From an uncultured Bacteroidales bacterium (GTDB lineage Bacteria; Bacteroidota; Bacteroidia; Bacteroidales; Bacteroidaceae): a stretch of 64,000 nucleotides of DNA. Both the position numbers and the translations under genes were made by a program. The stretch spans positions 18,260-82,259 of the forward strand of contig CALDKD010000035.1 in assembly GCA_937898885.1 (NCBI GenBank), written 5' to 3'. Below are positions 44,386 through 52,637 of this stretch, piece by piece. The notes beneath the pieces are model-generated. The model saw nothing but the letters and a program-made list of their open reading frames with translations, was not told the origin of the DNA and did not search any database. The number at the start of each line of letters is the position of its first letter. Within the stretch, counting starts at the first letter, position 1.

Positions 44386-45528
44386 CTATAGTTTGAATAG
44401 TTCTCTCCACATACACATTACCCGTTCCTCGTCAAAACGGTCCGACGCCGCCAACGCAGCCGCACTCATACCGGCCCGCAGGCCGTCATCCGCCATAAGT
44501 GTAAGCAAGCGGTCGGCCATAGCCGCGGTATCACCCTCCGGCACCAGGAAACCATCCACGCCATCAGTAACGACATCGCGCGGGCCGCACTTGCAGGCCA
44601 TTGATACAATCGGAAGGCCTGATGCCTGTGCCTCAAGCAGCACCATAGGCAGCCCCTCGTACAGCGATGTCATAGCGTATATGCCGGCACTCTGATACAC
44701 TGAGCGCATATCCTTCTCCGCGCCGCCCAATACAATGCTGCCGCCCAGCCTCAGGCGGTCTATCTGCGCCTGCAGCTCCTGGCGTAGCTCACCATCGCCC
44801 ACTATGCGGAGCGTCCAGCCCTCAGCCGCCGGCTTGTCCTGAATCAAGGCCCAGATGTCTATCAGACGGTCAAAGGCCTTCTGTACATTGTAGCGCCCTA
44901 CGGCAAGCACCGTATGGCTGTTGTTGTTTATAGCATCAGCCGCAACCGGCCGGAATGTGCGCGCGTTAGGAATCACACAGATGTTAGGCATTGGCCATCC
45001 GGCCTCCCAGTAGCCGCGGTCCTCGTCCGTAAGCACCACAAAGCGGTCAAAGCGGCGGGCTACGCGCTTGTCATTGATGCTGCGCAGCCTGTCGGCTACC
45101 GCCCAAAGGCCGCCACGCCCGTACTGCAGGCGCTTGTAGCGGCTGAAGTGTATCTCAAGAATCTTGCGCGAGCCGTCATTGATCTTTGTCAGGAACGATG
45201 CGTCGTTGCAGAACATAGACACCACCACATCGGCCCTCTCGGCCATCAGCTGGGCTGTAAGCCGCCGGCGGTGTTTTCTCTGCTTGCCTGGGTAATGAAC
45301 CAGCTTGTCTATGAATGAGCCGCCGTTGTTGTCCTCGTAGCCTATGTCCAGGTCAGTGCAGCGTATGCGTGGGTCAAGATTGAAGAATGGCCTCAGGCCG
45401 TGCTGGTCGGTAGTGACAATCATCACCTGCGCGGGTGTGTTACGCACCAGCCAGTTGGCCTTGTTCGCCAACACCCGCTCCATTCCTCCGGAGTGGCAGG
45501 TTCCCGCTATCAGGTAGATAATTTTCAT
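44386..45528 (-). CDS. Glycosyltransferase family 4
   Basis: 380 aa GT-B fold. Starts MKIIYLIAGTCHSGGMERVLANKA (GGME glycine loop); donor site VLAVGRYNVQKAFDRLIDIW and SLYEGLPMVLLEAQASGLPIVSM (E-x7-E). Typical of capsule-type transferases. Starts 9 bp after the polymerase-like gene. Confidence 0.9.
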   Translation of the reverse strand: MKIIYLIAGTCHSGGMERVLANKANWLVRNTPAQVMIVTTDQHGLRPFFNLDPRIRCTDLDIGYEDNNGGSFIDKLVHYPGKQRKHRRRLTAQLMAERADVVVSMFCNDASFLTKINDGSRKILEIHFSRYKRLQYGRGGLWAVADRLRSINDKRVARRFDRFVVLTDEDRGYWEAGWPMPNICVIPNARTFRPVAADAINNNSHTVLAVGRYNVQKAFDRLIDIWALIQDKPAAEGWTLRIVGDGELRQELQAQIDRLRLGGSIVLGGAEKDMRSVYQSAGIYAMTSLYEGLPMVLLEAQASGLPIVSMACKCGPRDVVTDGVDGFLVPEGDTAAMADRLLTLMADDGLRAGMSAAALAASDRFDEERVMCMWRELFKL

Positions 45529-45537
45529 ACGCTATCG

Positions 45538-46857
45538 CTAAGTTGTCGCTAACTCAGTATCAACTTCTGTCTCATCATCGGGCGAGGCGTTCCAGTCTAT
45601 CTCGTTGCCGTATTCATCGTAATCGGAATCAACGCAGAACAGGAGGGCATCCAACATAAAAAGATCTGTCGCAACCTTTACCCAAATGATAAACGTCAGT
45701 GAGACTATAAACAATGACACTAACCAGAAGTTCTTGAACCGCTTGTTCAATATCAAACCATTATACACAAAATATAACGAAAATATAGACAGGCCTATAA
45801 TCCCGCAATAAAGCACAAACCTGCAATACCCGATGTCCGTAGAATAATACCAACCGCCAAAGATGCCGGTACCTATCATCCAATCACGGAAATTATCAGG
45901 CCATATCCACATCTCACCATTCAGTTTATCAGTTGAGTCTGTTCTGAACTCACCTTGCTCAAAGAAATTGAAGAAGCCCTCAAATGCGAAACGCATATTA
46001 TGTCTGAAATCAGGATTGGAATTATACAGAATGGTACATACCACTATCGCCAGAATAAGCATCCCGATAAATGCGCCATAAAAACGTACTTGTCTGTAAG
46101 TCAGGATGCCTCTTTTACTTAATCCCAACATCAAGAACATATAAACCAACGCCATTCCTGCGCCAACAATTGTGGTACGCGATATCATATTGCCCAATAA
46201 TACTATCACAATCAAGCACAATAAATACAAAGCTATACGCCAGGCATTATCCGTTGTCCATTTATTAGCTGCAACCTGATGAGCCAACAGTACTAAAACG
46301 CACGAGAAACGAACTCCGGCAGGATCAAGAGAAGCTCCTATACCATATAATCGATTAACTTCATGTAGAAAATCTTGTCCTTGCGCTATATAGCTGTCCA
46401 CAAAAAGCTGAAAGCCCGGTAAATTATCTATCAGCTGAGACAACACACACTGCATTATGCAGACAAATATCAGATAATCCGTTATCAGTTTTAAATTACA
46501 ATAGCCGTGGAACCTCCTTAACAAAGAAATCACTCCAAACGCACCCCCAACCCATACGGCAAATGAGACGATGTATGTAGCGTACGATAAATCATTTGTC
46601 TCATTTGCCATCATCGAATAGAAGCACCATACAGAAAATACCATTGCAAACGCGGCAGAGACCACCACAATCCGCGACATCTTGACAGACTTCTCCCTAT
46701 ATGCCCTGATTGCAAAAGCCAAAATACCCAGCACGCCTATAATCTGCTTTGTGTTAAGCGAAGCTGGCAAAAAAGTGAAGCCAAAGCTAAAGAGATATCC
46801 GCTCACCACCCAGGCAAGCAGAAACATCACCAATAGCCGACCTATACCTAACCTCAT
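45538..46857 (-). CDS. O-antigen/capsule polymerase-like membrane protein
   Basis: 439 aa with ten or more hydrophobic helices and a large periplasmic loop around 290-340, the layout of Wzy or O-antigen ligase proteins. Polymerases join repeat units at the periplasmic face. Family similarity is weak, as usual for Wzy. It ends in a hydrophilic acidic tail (DSDYDEYGNEIDWNASPDDETEVDTELATT in two parts: DYDEYGNEIDW, DDETEVDTE). The gene is markedly more AT-rich than those around it, suggesting exchange. Confidence 0.7.
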   Translation of the reverse strand: MRLGIGRLLVMFLLAWVVSGYLFSFGFTFLPASLNTKQIIGVLGILAFAIRAYREKSVKMSRIVVVSAAFAMVFSVWCFYSMMANETNDLSYATYIVSFAVWVGGAFGVISLLRRFHGYCNLKLITDYLIFVCIMQCVLSQLIDNLPGFQLFVDSYIAQGQDFLHEVNRLYGIGASLDPAGVRFSCVLVLLAHQVAANKWTTDNAWRIALYLLCLIVIVLLGNMISRTTIVGAGMALVYMFLMLGLSKRGILTYRQVRFYGAFIGMLILAIVVCTILYNSNPDFRHNMRFAFEGFFNFFEQGEFRTDSTDKLNGEMWIWPDNFRDWMIGTGIFGGWYYSTDIGYCRFVLYCGIIGLSIFSLYFVYNGLILNKRFKNFWLVSLFIVSLTFIIWVKVATDLFMLDALLFCVDSDYDEYGNEIDWNASPDDETEVDTELATT

Positions 46858-47828
46858 CTGTAGATAATTCCGTAAACGAACTTATAAACCAGCAGGTAAT
46901 ACAAGCGTACACCCGTCCAACAACGCCGTGCGGCCATCCACTGCACAATGCGTGTACGCAAAGGTAATTGTTTATTTGAAAAGGCATACTTATTTGCCTC
47001 AGAAAACCACTCATACCATATCTGATAGTTATCTTTTCCGGCGGTAATCAGCAGCGGCAGCTTAATGTAGAGTTTCAGATGGTTAATGTACTCTGCCAAT
47101 TCCTCGGAATACTGCGATGCCAACACCGCCTGCTCTGCCTCCGCCACATTCCGCGTAACCTCAGCCCTGCGCTCATCGCAGAACTGACGGCTTATGGAGC
47201 TTGTGCTGACGGCATTGTAATTATAGAGCGACTCGTGAATCTGCACCACCTTCCGTGCTTTCAGGAAAGCTTTCAGCATCAGCATCATATCCTCACCCAT
47301 ATTCGCGCCGTCAATAAAGCGGATGCCGTTATCCTGCAGCAATGACCTGCGTGTAAGAAACAGCCACAGGTTCCAGCGCATCGTGCCGCCCATCAGGGCT
47401 TTCAACGCCTCGAGCGGTGTGGCGTAATCCGCCTGCCGCATATAGCGGCCGTTGGTCTCAAAGCCAAGGGTCCAGTCCCAGCCTACAATATCAACGTCAG
47501 GGCCGCTCACTGCCGCTACGGCCTTTTCCAAAGCCTGCGGCGCAATGGTGTCGTCTGCGTCAACAAATGCTATGAACTCGCCATCGGCGGCATCCAGCGC
47601 GCGGTTTCTCGCAGCGGCTACACCGGAATTGCGTTCCTGACAGATAATCTTGCACGGTATGCCCGAATCTTTTGCAAATGACTCAATAATCTGCGGCGTG
47701 CCGTCTGTGCTGCTGTCATCCACAAACACAACCTCAAAGCCGCGGAACGTCTGCGCCTTTATGCTGTCAAGACTTGCCTGCAAGGTCTTTGCCGCATTAT
47801 ATACCGGAACAATTACACTAACCTTCAT
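46854..47828 (-). CDS. Glycosyltransferase family 2
   Basis: 324 aa from the ATG at 47828; the in-frame TTG two codons upstream was not chosen. GT-A fold: KVSVIVPVYNAAKTLQASLDS, FVDDSSTDGT, and the metal motif AFVDADDTIAPQAL (D-A-D-D, about 88-92). Inverting transferase using a nucleotide sugar, probably adding one residue of the capsule repeat. ATGA overlap with the next gene. Confidence 0.92.
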   Translation of the reverse strand: MKVSVIVPVYNAAKTLQASLDSIKAQTFRGFEVVFVDDSSTDGTPQIIESFAKDSGIPCKIICQERNSGVAAARNRALDAADGEFIAFVDADDTIAPQALEKAVAAVSGPDVDIVGWDWTLGFETNGRYMRQADYATPLEALKALMGGTMRWNLWLFLTRRSLLQDNGIRFIDGANMGEDMMLMLKAFLKARKVVQIHESLYNYNAVSTSSISRQFCDERRAEVTRNVAEAEQAVLASQYSEELAEYINHLKLYIKLPLLITAGKDNYQIWYEWFSEANKYAFSNKQLPLRTRIVQWMAARRCWTGVRLYYLLVYKFVYGIIYR

Positions 47829-47837
47829 ATTCAACGG

Positions 47838-48692
47838 TTACTCATTTGACAGGGATTGAATGCGCGCAATAAAAGCGCTGTCATTAGTATTGAACTTGCG
47901 GGCGAACAGGGCATCGGAGTGGCTAAGCTTGTCAAAATCGCCGGCAGTCCAATCATACAGGCAGCCATCTTTCCAGCCTATAGCACGCATACAACCCTCA
48001 GCATCGCTCGTTGTACTGTAGATGTTAGCTCTGAAAGGTGAGTGCCAGCACAGGGTCTGGATAACCATCTCGTCTGAGCAGAATGTGTGAGTGAAGGTCT
48101 TGCGCGTCCACTCCTTGTTGGCCAGGAAATGCCGGGCCATTCCATCGGTGATGCTTACCCACTGGGTGCCTTTCTTGAATTCTACGTCTTTATTGCGCTT
48201 TATGCCGCACAGTTCCTGAACGCGCAGGCAACCGGCACGCAGGGCTCGTATTACAATGTTTCCGATCTTGAAGCTACGGGGGAACAGGTGCCAGCGCTGC
48301 GCCTTGCGAACCACTTCGGGCGTTATCTCGGTAAGGGTATATCCAATAAACTCCTTGCCCTGATGCTCATCGCAGAACTTATGTATGTAATCCTGACTCT
48401 TCAGCGGCAAGTCCGCGCCCGACAGCAAGTGATAGTACGCATATGGCCCGCACTTGACCGCAGCCTGAAACAACGCATACTCGGCCTCCACCACGCTCAA
48501 ATCGCCCCAGCGCACATCAACCCTGTCGTCAAGTATGGTAAGTCCTGCCCTCTGCGTATGCAGCTCAGGCAAATTCCTCACCTTGGCATCAATATGCACA
48601 TAGATGTCATTACGCTCATCATCTATGCAATTGATAAGCGTATCAAGCAGTTGCCACTGATTGTGCGCCAATATCAGATATGCGTGCCTCAT
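47838..48692 (-). CDS. GT14 (core-2/I-branching type) glycosyltransferase
   Basis: 284 aa from the ATG at 48692; upstream in-frame residues come from the 51-bp repeat region. MRHAYLILAHNQWQLLDTLI ... NDIYVHIDAKV ... RVDVRWGDLSVVEAEYALF ... YYHLLSGADLPLKS is the Branch/GT14 pattern. A second, related copy lies at 61748-62590. Such enzymes transfer beta-linked GlcNAc or xylose; here a capsule side branch is plausible. It is the first capsule gene after the interrupting plus-strand block. Confidence 0.88.
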   Translation of the reverse strand: MRHAYLILAHNQWQLLDTLINCIDDERNDIYVHIDAKVRNLPELHTQRAGLTILDDRVDVRWGDLSVVEAEYALFQAAVKCGPYAYYHLLSGADLPLKSQDYIHKFCDEHQGKEFIGYTLTEITPEVVRKAQRWHLFPRSFKIGNIVIRALRAGCLRVQELCGIKRNKDVEFKKGTQWVSITDGMARHFLANKEWTRKTFTHTFCSDEMVIQTLCWHSPFRANIYSTTSDAEGCMRAIGWKDGCLYDWTAGDFDKLSHSDALFARKFNTNDSAFIARIQSLSNE

Positions 48693-48802
48693 AATTGCGA
48701 AATTACATAACTTTTCCCATAAATTGCGATAACGCCGCAGAAATAATAAGCCCTTTTTATGCAAATTCGGAATCCGATGGCAAAATTGCATAACTTTTCT
48801 TC

Positions 48803-48955
48803 TTCAGGCAGAGTGCCGTGAGCACAATGCAGCAATTCGCACACCATTTCCCATTCAGGCAGAGTATTGTGAGCAGATTGCGGCAGATTGCACACCATCT
48901 CCTATTCAGGTAGGGTGCTGTGAGCAGATTGCGGCAAATTGCACACCTGACCTCA
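48803..48955. repeat. Tandem array, three 51-bp units
   Basis: Units begin TTCAGG at 48803, 48854 and 48905, with a truncated fourth at 48956. Units 2 and 3 share GTGAGCAGATTGCGGCA. On the minus strand the repeats stay open and read, for example, CAICRNLLT-type 17-residue repeats. Confidence 0.85.
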
Positions 48956-49023
48956 TTCAGGTCACGCGACCTTCTTTGTTTTCGCAAATCCACCTTATAG
49001 TGCAAATTTATTGCAATTACAGA

Positions 49024-49052
49024 TTGTTTTTACACATAATTACATACCTTTG
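49024..49052 (+). promoter_or_regulatory. Promoter of the Panacea-type gene
   Basis: TTG at 49024-49026, 18-base spacer, TACCTTTG at 49045-49052, 28 bp before the short leader frame. Confidence 0.6.
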
Positions 49053-49079
49053 TATCACGAATTAAAAACAAATACCACA

Positions 49080-49139
49080 ATGAAAGAAATCACAATTGAC
49101 GATGTCAGGAACTTCCTTAGTAGTATGAATGTCAAATGA
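49080..49139 (+). CDS. 19-residue leader peptide or truncated gene
   Basis: Frame MKEITIDDVRNFLSSMNVK followed by TGA. The stop overlaps the ATG of the next gene (ATGA), as in a translationally coupled leader. It could be the remnant of a toxin or antitoxin partner, or an upstream frame that sets the expression of the Panacea-type gene. Too short for family assignment. Confidence 0.4.
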   Translation: MKEITIDDVRNFLSSMNVK

Positions 49140-50170
49140 AAGAAAAAATTCCAAGTCCATTCAGAGATTGCGAGGCGCATTTGAGGAGAGTGCCCGACAC
49201 AATGGAGTTCCGTGGTAAGACTTACCACTTTTTGAATCACATTTATGTTTGCGACGAGAGTGGTGAGGAGTTTACTGACGAGGCGACAGGTGAAATCAAT
49301 TTTGCCCAAATCTATAATCAGTATCGGGAAGAGAACAACATCCCATTCGTAAACGAGATAATCAAATTCCGTGAGGATTGCCAGCTGTCAAAGGCCGATA
49401 TGGGAAGACTCCTTGGTTTCGGCGAGAATCAGTACTACCGCTATGAATTGGGTGAGGTGCCATCGCCATCCAACGGCAAACTAATGCGCACGTTGATTGA
49501 CAATCGCGAGGCTCTTGCCAACTCCATCAAGGAGAGCTCAATCAAAGACAGCAACAAGGACAAAGCGTTGCAGGCATTAAACAGACTGACTGCAAAAGAG
49601 CAGGAGGAAAAAGCGATTTTCAACCTGCTCTTCCCTAAAAGACAAAGTATTTACAACGGATACGCTTTGACCAGTGTGAATAAAGTAAGGCAGATGATAT
49701 TGTATTTCCTAGGACGGATGCCCGTAGGGTACAAGACTGCACTGAACAAGCTGATGTTCTATGCGGATTTTCTTATGTACAAGGAATATGGCACAGGCAT
49801 CAGTGGATTGACATACAGCGCACTGCCATACGGAAATGTGCCAAACAATTACAAGTTGTTATACGGTGTTTTCAACGAAGTGGATGAGATAGACGAGGAA
49901 AAAACATATTTCAAACCGCTCAGTGTATGCGATGTAAGCATATTCAACGAAAAAGAAAAGAAAGTTCTGGATTACGTGGCGACCAGAATGGCGAGACAGT
50001 CGTGCGCCGCATTGTCCGAGACTAATCATACGGAAGACGCCTGGCTGAAATACAAGCACAACGCCAAATTATTGGTACCATTCAGTGAGGCGTTCAGCCT
50101 GCGCGGGTTAAGTAGGTCAGATGGAGGGTCAGAGGGACAGGTACCGCGACCCGAAATCGGGCCACATTGA
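49136..50170 (+). CDS. XRE helix-turn-helix + Panacea (DUF4065) antitoxin-like protein
   Basis: 344 aa. The N-terminus (MEFRGKTYHFLNHIYVCDESGEEF) resembles the MqsA/YgiT zinc-finger region without its cysteine pairs. Residues about 75-120 are an XRE-type HTH (REDCQLSKADMGRLLGFGENQYYRYELGEVPS). About 175-280 is Panacea/DUF4065: NKVRQMILYFLGR ... TALNKLMFYADFLMYKEYGTGISGLTYSALPYGNVPNN. Panacea proteins act as antitoxins for many unrelated toxins. No toxin gene is visible in the gap downstream. The last 13 residues (GSEGQ and on) come from the direct repeat at 50123-50144, so the native end may have been replaced. Confidence 0.8.
   Translation: MKEKIPSPFRDCEAHLRRVPDTMEFRGKTYHFLNHIYVCDESGEEFTDEATGEINFAQIYNQYREENNIPFVNEIIKFREDCQLSKADMGRLLGFGENQYYRYELGEVPSPSNGKLMRTLIDNREALANSIKESSIKDSNKDKALQALNRLTAKEQEEKAIFNLLFPKRQSIYNGYALTSVNKVRQMILYFLGRMPVGYKTALNKLMFYADFLMYKEYGTGISGLTYSALPYGNVPNNYKLLYGVFNEVDEIDEEKTYFKPLSVCDVSIFNEKEKKVLDYVATRMARQSCAALSETNHTEDAWLKYKHNAKLLVPFSEAFSLRGLSRSDGGSEGQVPRPEIGPH
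50123..50144 (+). repeat. Direct repeat flanking the VapE cassette, left copy
   Basis: 22 bp with core GGGTCAGAGGGACA, matching the right copy at 52424-52445 at 21 of 22 positions. It lies in the 3' end of the Panacea-type gene. Confidence 0.8.
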
Positions 50171-50376
50171 CCTATGGTTTTGGCACCCGGCAAATCCGCA
50201 ACTAGGAAACAATAATTCCATAACTGGGGAAAAAAAATACCACCGAATGGGACTTTTTTCGATACAGGTTATGGCACCAAAATGGCTGGGTATTGACACC
50301 TTTGAAAAAAAGTTTTTGCGGTTTTTCCTCCATTCTTCCACACATAGTCATAACTCACTAATACAGGTACAGATAC

Positions 50377-50406
50377 AAGGTGGAAGATGTCAGAGCTATC
50401 TTCCAC
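50377..50406. repeat. Hairpin with the AAGGTGGAAGATG 13-mer
   Basis: GTGGAAGAT/ATCTTCCAC stem (50380-50388, 50398-50406), loop GTCAGAGCT. AAGGTGGAAGATG (50377-50389) recurs at 52311-52323 on the right side of the cassette. Confidence 0.7.
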
Positions 50407-50522
50407 ACATCTTCCGCATTCCTGCATCAGACGATGTTCACTCGCGGTCACCTATACCACTAATACACAATGCATTGCACACATAGCCGTAGCCAAAAAC
50501 AGTCGAATTTGTCGCCGAGCCA

Positions 50523-50552
50523 TTGTAGTATGAAAAACGCTTTCTACCTTTG
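50523..50552 (+). promoter_or_regulatory. Promoter of the VapE cassette
   Basis: TTG at 50523-50525, 19-base spacer, TACCTTTG at 50545-50552, about 70 bp before the ATG. Confidence 0.7.
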
Positions 50553-50623
50553 CAACATCGGGAATCAAGAGTTCTAGAGTTCAAGAGTTCCTAATACTAT
50601 TAACAACCAAAAACGTTCAATCT

Positions 50624-51832
50624 ATGAAAACGAATGCAAACTTACAACAAACAGAATCCATCCAAGAGCAGACAGAGATGCTCGATGAGTTCCTTGAACA
50701 AAACTACGAGTTCAGGCACAACCTGTTGTCTGACAAGTATGAGATGCGCGAGCGCCGGAAGGACGGAGAGCCTGTGGAGTTCCGTCCCGTTACGCGCGAG
50801 ACCGTCAACACCATCGCACTGCGCATAAAGCGCGAGGGGCTGGAGCTCAGGAGCATACGTCAATGTATGGAGGAGCACATCTACAGCGAGGAGACGCCTC
50901 AGTTCTGTCCTATCCGCAACTATCTTGAATCGCTGCCGGAATGGGATGGAAAGGACCACGTGTCTATACTGTTCGCCCGCATTCCAGGGGTAACAAGCCA
51001 GCAGAAAGAGTTGCTGGCCACCTGGCTACGCTCGTGTGTGGCACACTGGGCGGGCATCGACACCATTCACGCAAACGAGTGTGTGGTGACACTCATTGGA
51101 AGCCAGGGATGTGGCAAGTCCACCTTCTGCGCACGTCTGCTGCCGCCATCACTCAGGATGTACTACCTTGACCACATCAATCTGGGCAACAAGAACGATA
51201 AGGAGATGGCACTCACCGGCAACCTCATCGTGAACATAGACGAGCTGGACCAGATCAGGCACTCGCAGCAGGCAGAGCTGAAGCAGACGCTGTCCAAAAG
51301 CACGGTGAACGGCCGCCCCATCTACGGCAGGGCACAAGTGCAAAGGCGCAGGTACGCATCGTTCGTCAGTACCACGAACAACCTCAGGCCACTGGACGAC
51401 TGTACCGGAAGCCGCAGGTTCCTGTGCGTGCAGATTCCCGACGGCAACATCATTGACAACTGCGGTGAGATTGACTACGGCCAGCTATACGCTCAGGTGC
51501 TACGCGAGATAAACGTTGAGGAGAAGCGCTACTGGTTCACCAACGCCCAGGTAGCGTTGATTGAGCGCAACAACATAGCCTACCAGCGAGTCATCAATAT
51601 GGAGAGTATGGTGGAATTCTGCTTCCGCCGTCCTGAGGATGACGAGAGCGTCAGCCCTATGTACATCAAGGAGATTGTAAGCCGCCTTAAGAGCGAGTTC
51701 CCCGACATCAGCTCAAGCAAAGGACTATTCGTAAGTGTGGGCCGCACACTGAAAGGACTGGGTTATGAGCGCAAGACGATGAGACAGGGAAACGTCTATT
51801 ATATCATACCTAAACTAAAAGAAGCCGTATGA
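50624..51832 (+). CDS. VapE-like primase/helicase-type ATPase
   Basis: 402 aa. N-terminal region (about 1-110, LSDKYEMRERRKDGEPVEFRPV ... SLPEWDGKDHV) precedes an SF3-like ATPase: Walker A VTLIGSQGCGKSTFCARLL (about 150-168), Walker B LTGNLIVNIDELDQI (about 195-209), and SFVSTTNNLRPLDDCTGSRRFLCV (sensor region). The C-terminal part (about 320-400) is the DUF3874-type segment with a winged-helix look. VapE family proteins are linked to mobile elements and phage satellites, and are common in Bacteroidales capsule loci. It is coupled by ATGA overlap to the DUF6078-like gene. Confidence 0.85.
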   Translation: MKTNANLQQTESIQEQTEMLDEFLEQNYEFRHNLLSDKYEMRERRKDGEPVEFRPVTRETVNTIALRIKREGLELRSIRQCMEEHIYSEETPQFCPIRNYLESLPEWDGKDHVSILFARIPGVTSQQKELLATWLRSCVAHWAGIDTIHANECVVTLIGSQGCGKSTFCARLLPPSLRMYYLDHINLGNKNDKEMALTGNLIVNIDELDQIRHSQQAELKQTLSKSTVNGRPIYGRAQVQRRRYASFVSTTNNLRPLDDCTGSRRFLCVQIPDGNIIDNCGEIDYGQLYAQVLREINVEEKRYWFTNAQVALIERNNIAYQRVINMESMVEFCFRRPEDDESVSPMYIKEIVSRLKSEFPDISSSKGLFVSVGRTLKGLGYERKTMRQGNVYYIIPKLKEAV

Positions 51833-52287
51833 GAATAGATGAATTTGAAAGACAGCTGGACGAGATGCAGAACACGTCTCCATTCAGGTATAAACTATGC
51901 ACACAGGCAGACAAGTGCCCATTTGCGAATCAATGCCTCAGAGCCCTTGCATTCGCCAATCATAAGGACGATGAGTTCCAGGAGGTAGTCAACCCTGCGC
52001 GCCAGCACATAACGGAAAACGGCTGTGAGTACTTCAGACCCGACAAGACCTGCACATACGGATACGGATTCCGCCAGTTCTACTCTACATTAGACCGTGA
52101 GCAGAGATACCAGTTCCGAGAGGCATTCAGCAGCGCAACCAGCAGGACACAGTTCTACGAGATGAGAGCAGGCAACAGGCTCATCACGCCCGGGCACATT
52201 GAGAAAGTCATCAAGGCGGCCCGAGCTGTGGGCATCACCCTGCCGGATGATTGGCTGGATATCAGCTATCAGGTCCGTGACTGGTAA
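51829..52287 (+). CDS. DUF6078-like Cys-containing protein
   Basis: 152 aa, no signal peptide. Cysteines in CTQADKCPFANQCLRAL, ENGCEYF and DKTCTYGYGF may bind a metal. The second half (FYSTLDREQRYQFREAFSSATSRTQFYEMRAGNRLITPGHIEKVIKAA) is helical. I place it with the DUF6078 proteins commonly found directly downstream of VapE in Bacteroidales; function unknown. ATGA overlap with the VapE-like gene indicates they act together. Confidence 0.7.
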   Translation: MRIDEFERQLDEMQNTSPFRYKLCTQADKCPFANQCLRALAFANHKDDEFQEVVNPARQHITENGCEYFRPDKTCTYGYGFRQFYSTLDREQRYQFREAFSSATSRTQFYEMRAGNRLITPGHIEKVIKAARAVGITLPDDWLDISYQVRDW

Positions 52288-52310
52288 AAAGCGCGTAAAA
52301 CGGTGGAAGA

Positions 52311-52343
52311 AAGGTGGAAGATGCGAAAAACATCTTCCACCTT
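52311..52343 (+). terminator. Hairpin after the DUF6078-like gene
   Basis: Perfect 13-bp stem AAGGTGGAAGATG/CATCTTCCACCTT with loop CGAAAAA, followed by CTATTTAT. Its left arm repeats the 13-mer at 50377-50389. Confidence 0.75.
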
Positions 52344-52423
52344 CTATTTATATGCATACCAGCACGTTACAGCCGCTTGTGGAAGAATTGAAGAAAATCG
52401 CGAAAAAATAATTTCAGTTTGAA

Positions 52424-52445
52424 GGAGGGTCAGAGGGACAAGTAC
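52424..52445 (+). repeat. Direct repeat flanking the VapE cassette, right copy
   Basis: 22 bp, one mismatch to the left copy; the two begin 2301 bp apart. Confidence 0.8.
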
Positions 52446-52539
52446 TATGCCCCTATTAACCCATTAAAAATTTTCGTGTCTACTTTTTGAGGCTGGTACA
52501 TTGCTGCTTCTGGAAAATTCTAAATGCCGGAGTAAAATA

Positions 52540-52584
52540 ATTACAAACGACCGAATGAAATTATTACAAACAACCGAATACAAT
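52540..52584 (+). promoter_or_regulatory. Paired 22-bp direct repeats, operator-like
   Basis: 52540-52561 and 52563-52584 match at 19 of 22 positions (ATTACAAAC-ACCGAAT core), period 23 bp, starting 98 bp before the AAA_14 ATG. Probably binding sites for a regulator or the ATPase itself. Confidence 0.6.
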
Positions 52585-52637
52585 CATAATTTTGTATATA
52601 TTTGCATAGCGTAAAACAATAAACGTTTTTGCAGAAT

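Larger units (their letters stand above)
48693..49079. other. Divergent intergenic region with tandem array
   Basis: 387 bp between the GT14 gene (-) and the Panacea-type gene (+). It contains two copies of a sequence ending CATAACTTTTC (48707-48717 and 48789-48799), the 51-bp tandem array and the plus-strand promoter at 49024-49052. Several short frames cross it because 51 is a multiple of three; I do not regard them as genes. Confidence 0.6.
50171..50623. other. Non-coding left flank of the VapE cassette
   Basis: 453 bp without a supported gene. It holds a hairpin (50380-50406), the vapE-type promoter (50523-50552) and three direct copies of AGAGTTC in its leader (about 50569-50590). Confidence 0.6.
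52288..52637. other. Right flank of the VapE cassette and AAA_14 upstream region
   Basis: 350 bp with a terminator hairpin (52311-52343), the right direct repeat (52424-52445) and a pair of direct repeats upstream of the AAA_14 gene (52540-52584). Possible -7 boxes TAATTTTG (52587-52594) and TATATTTG (52597-52604) lack clear -33 partners. No gene supported. Confidence 0.6.

Noticed and set aside
48803..48955. Regular repeats as a possible CRISPR array
   Set aside because: The 51-bp units are contiguous tandem copies without unique spacers, and there are no cas genes.
48757..49005. 82-residue Cys-repeat protein on the minus strand
   Set aside because: Its frame is a by-product of the 51-bp repeat period; no start signal or family supports it, though translation could be tested.
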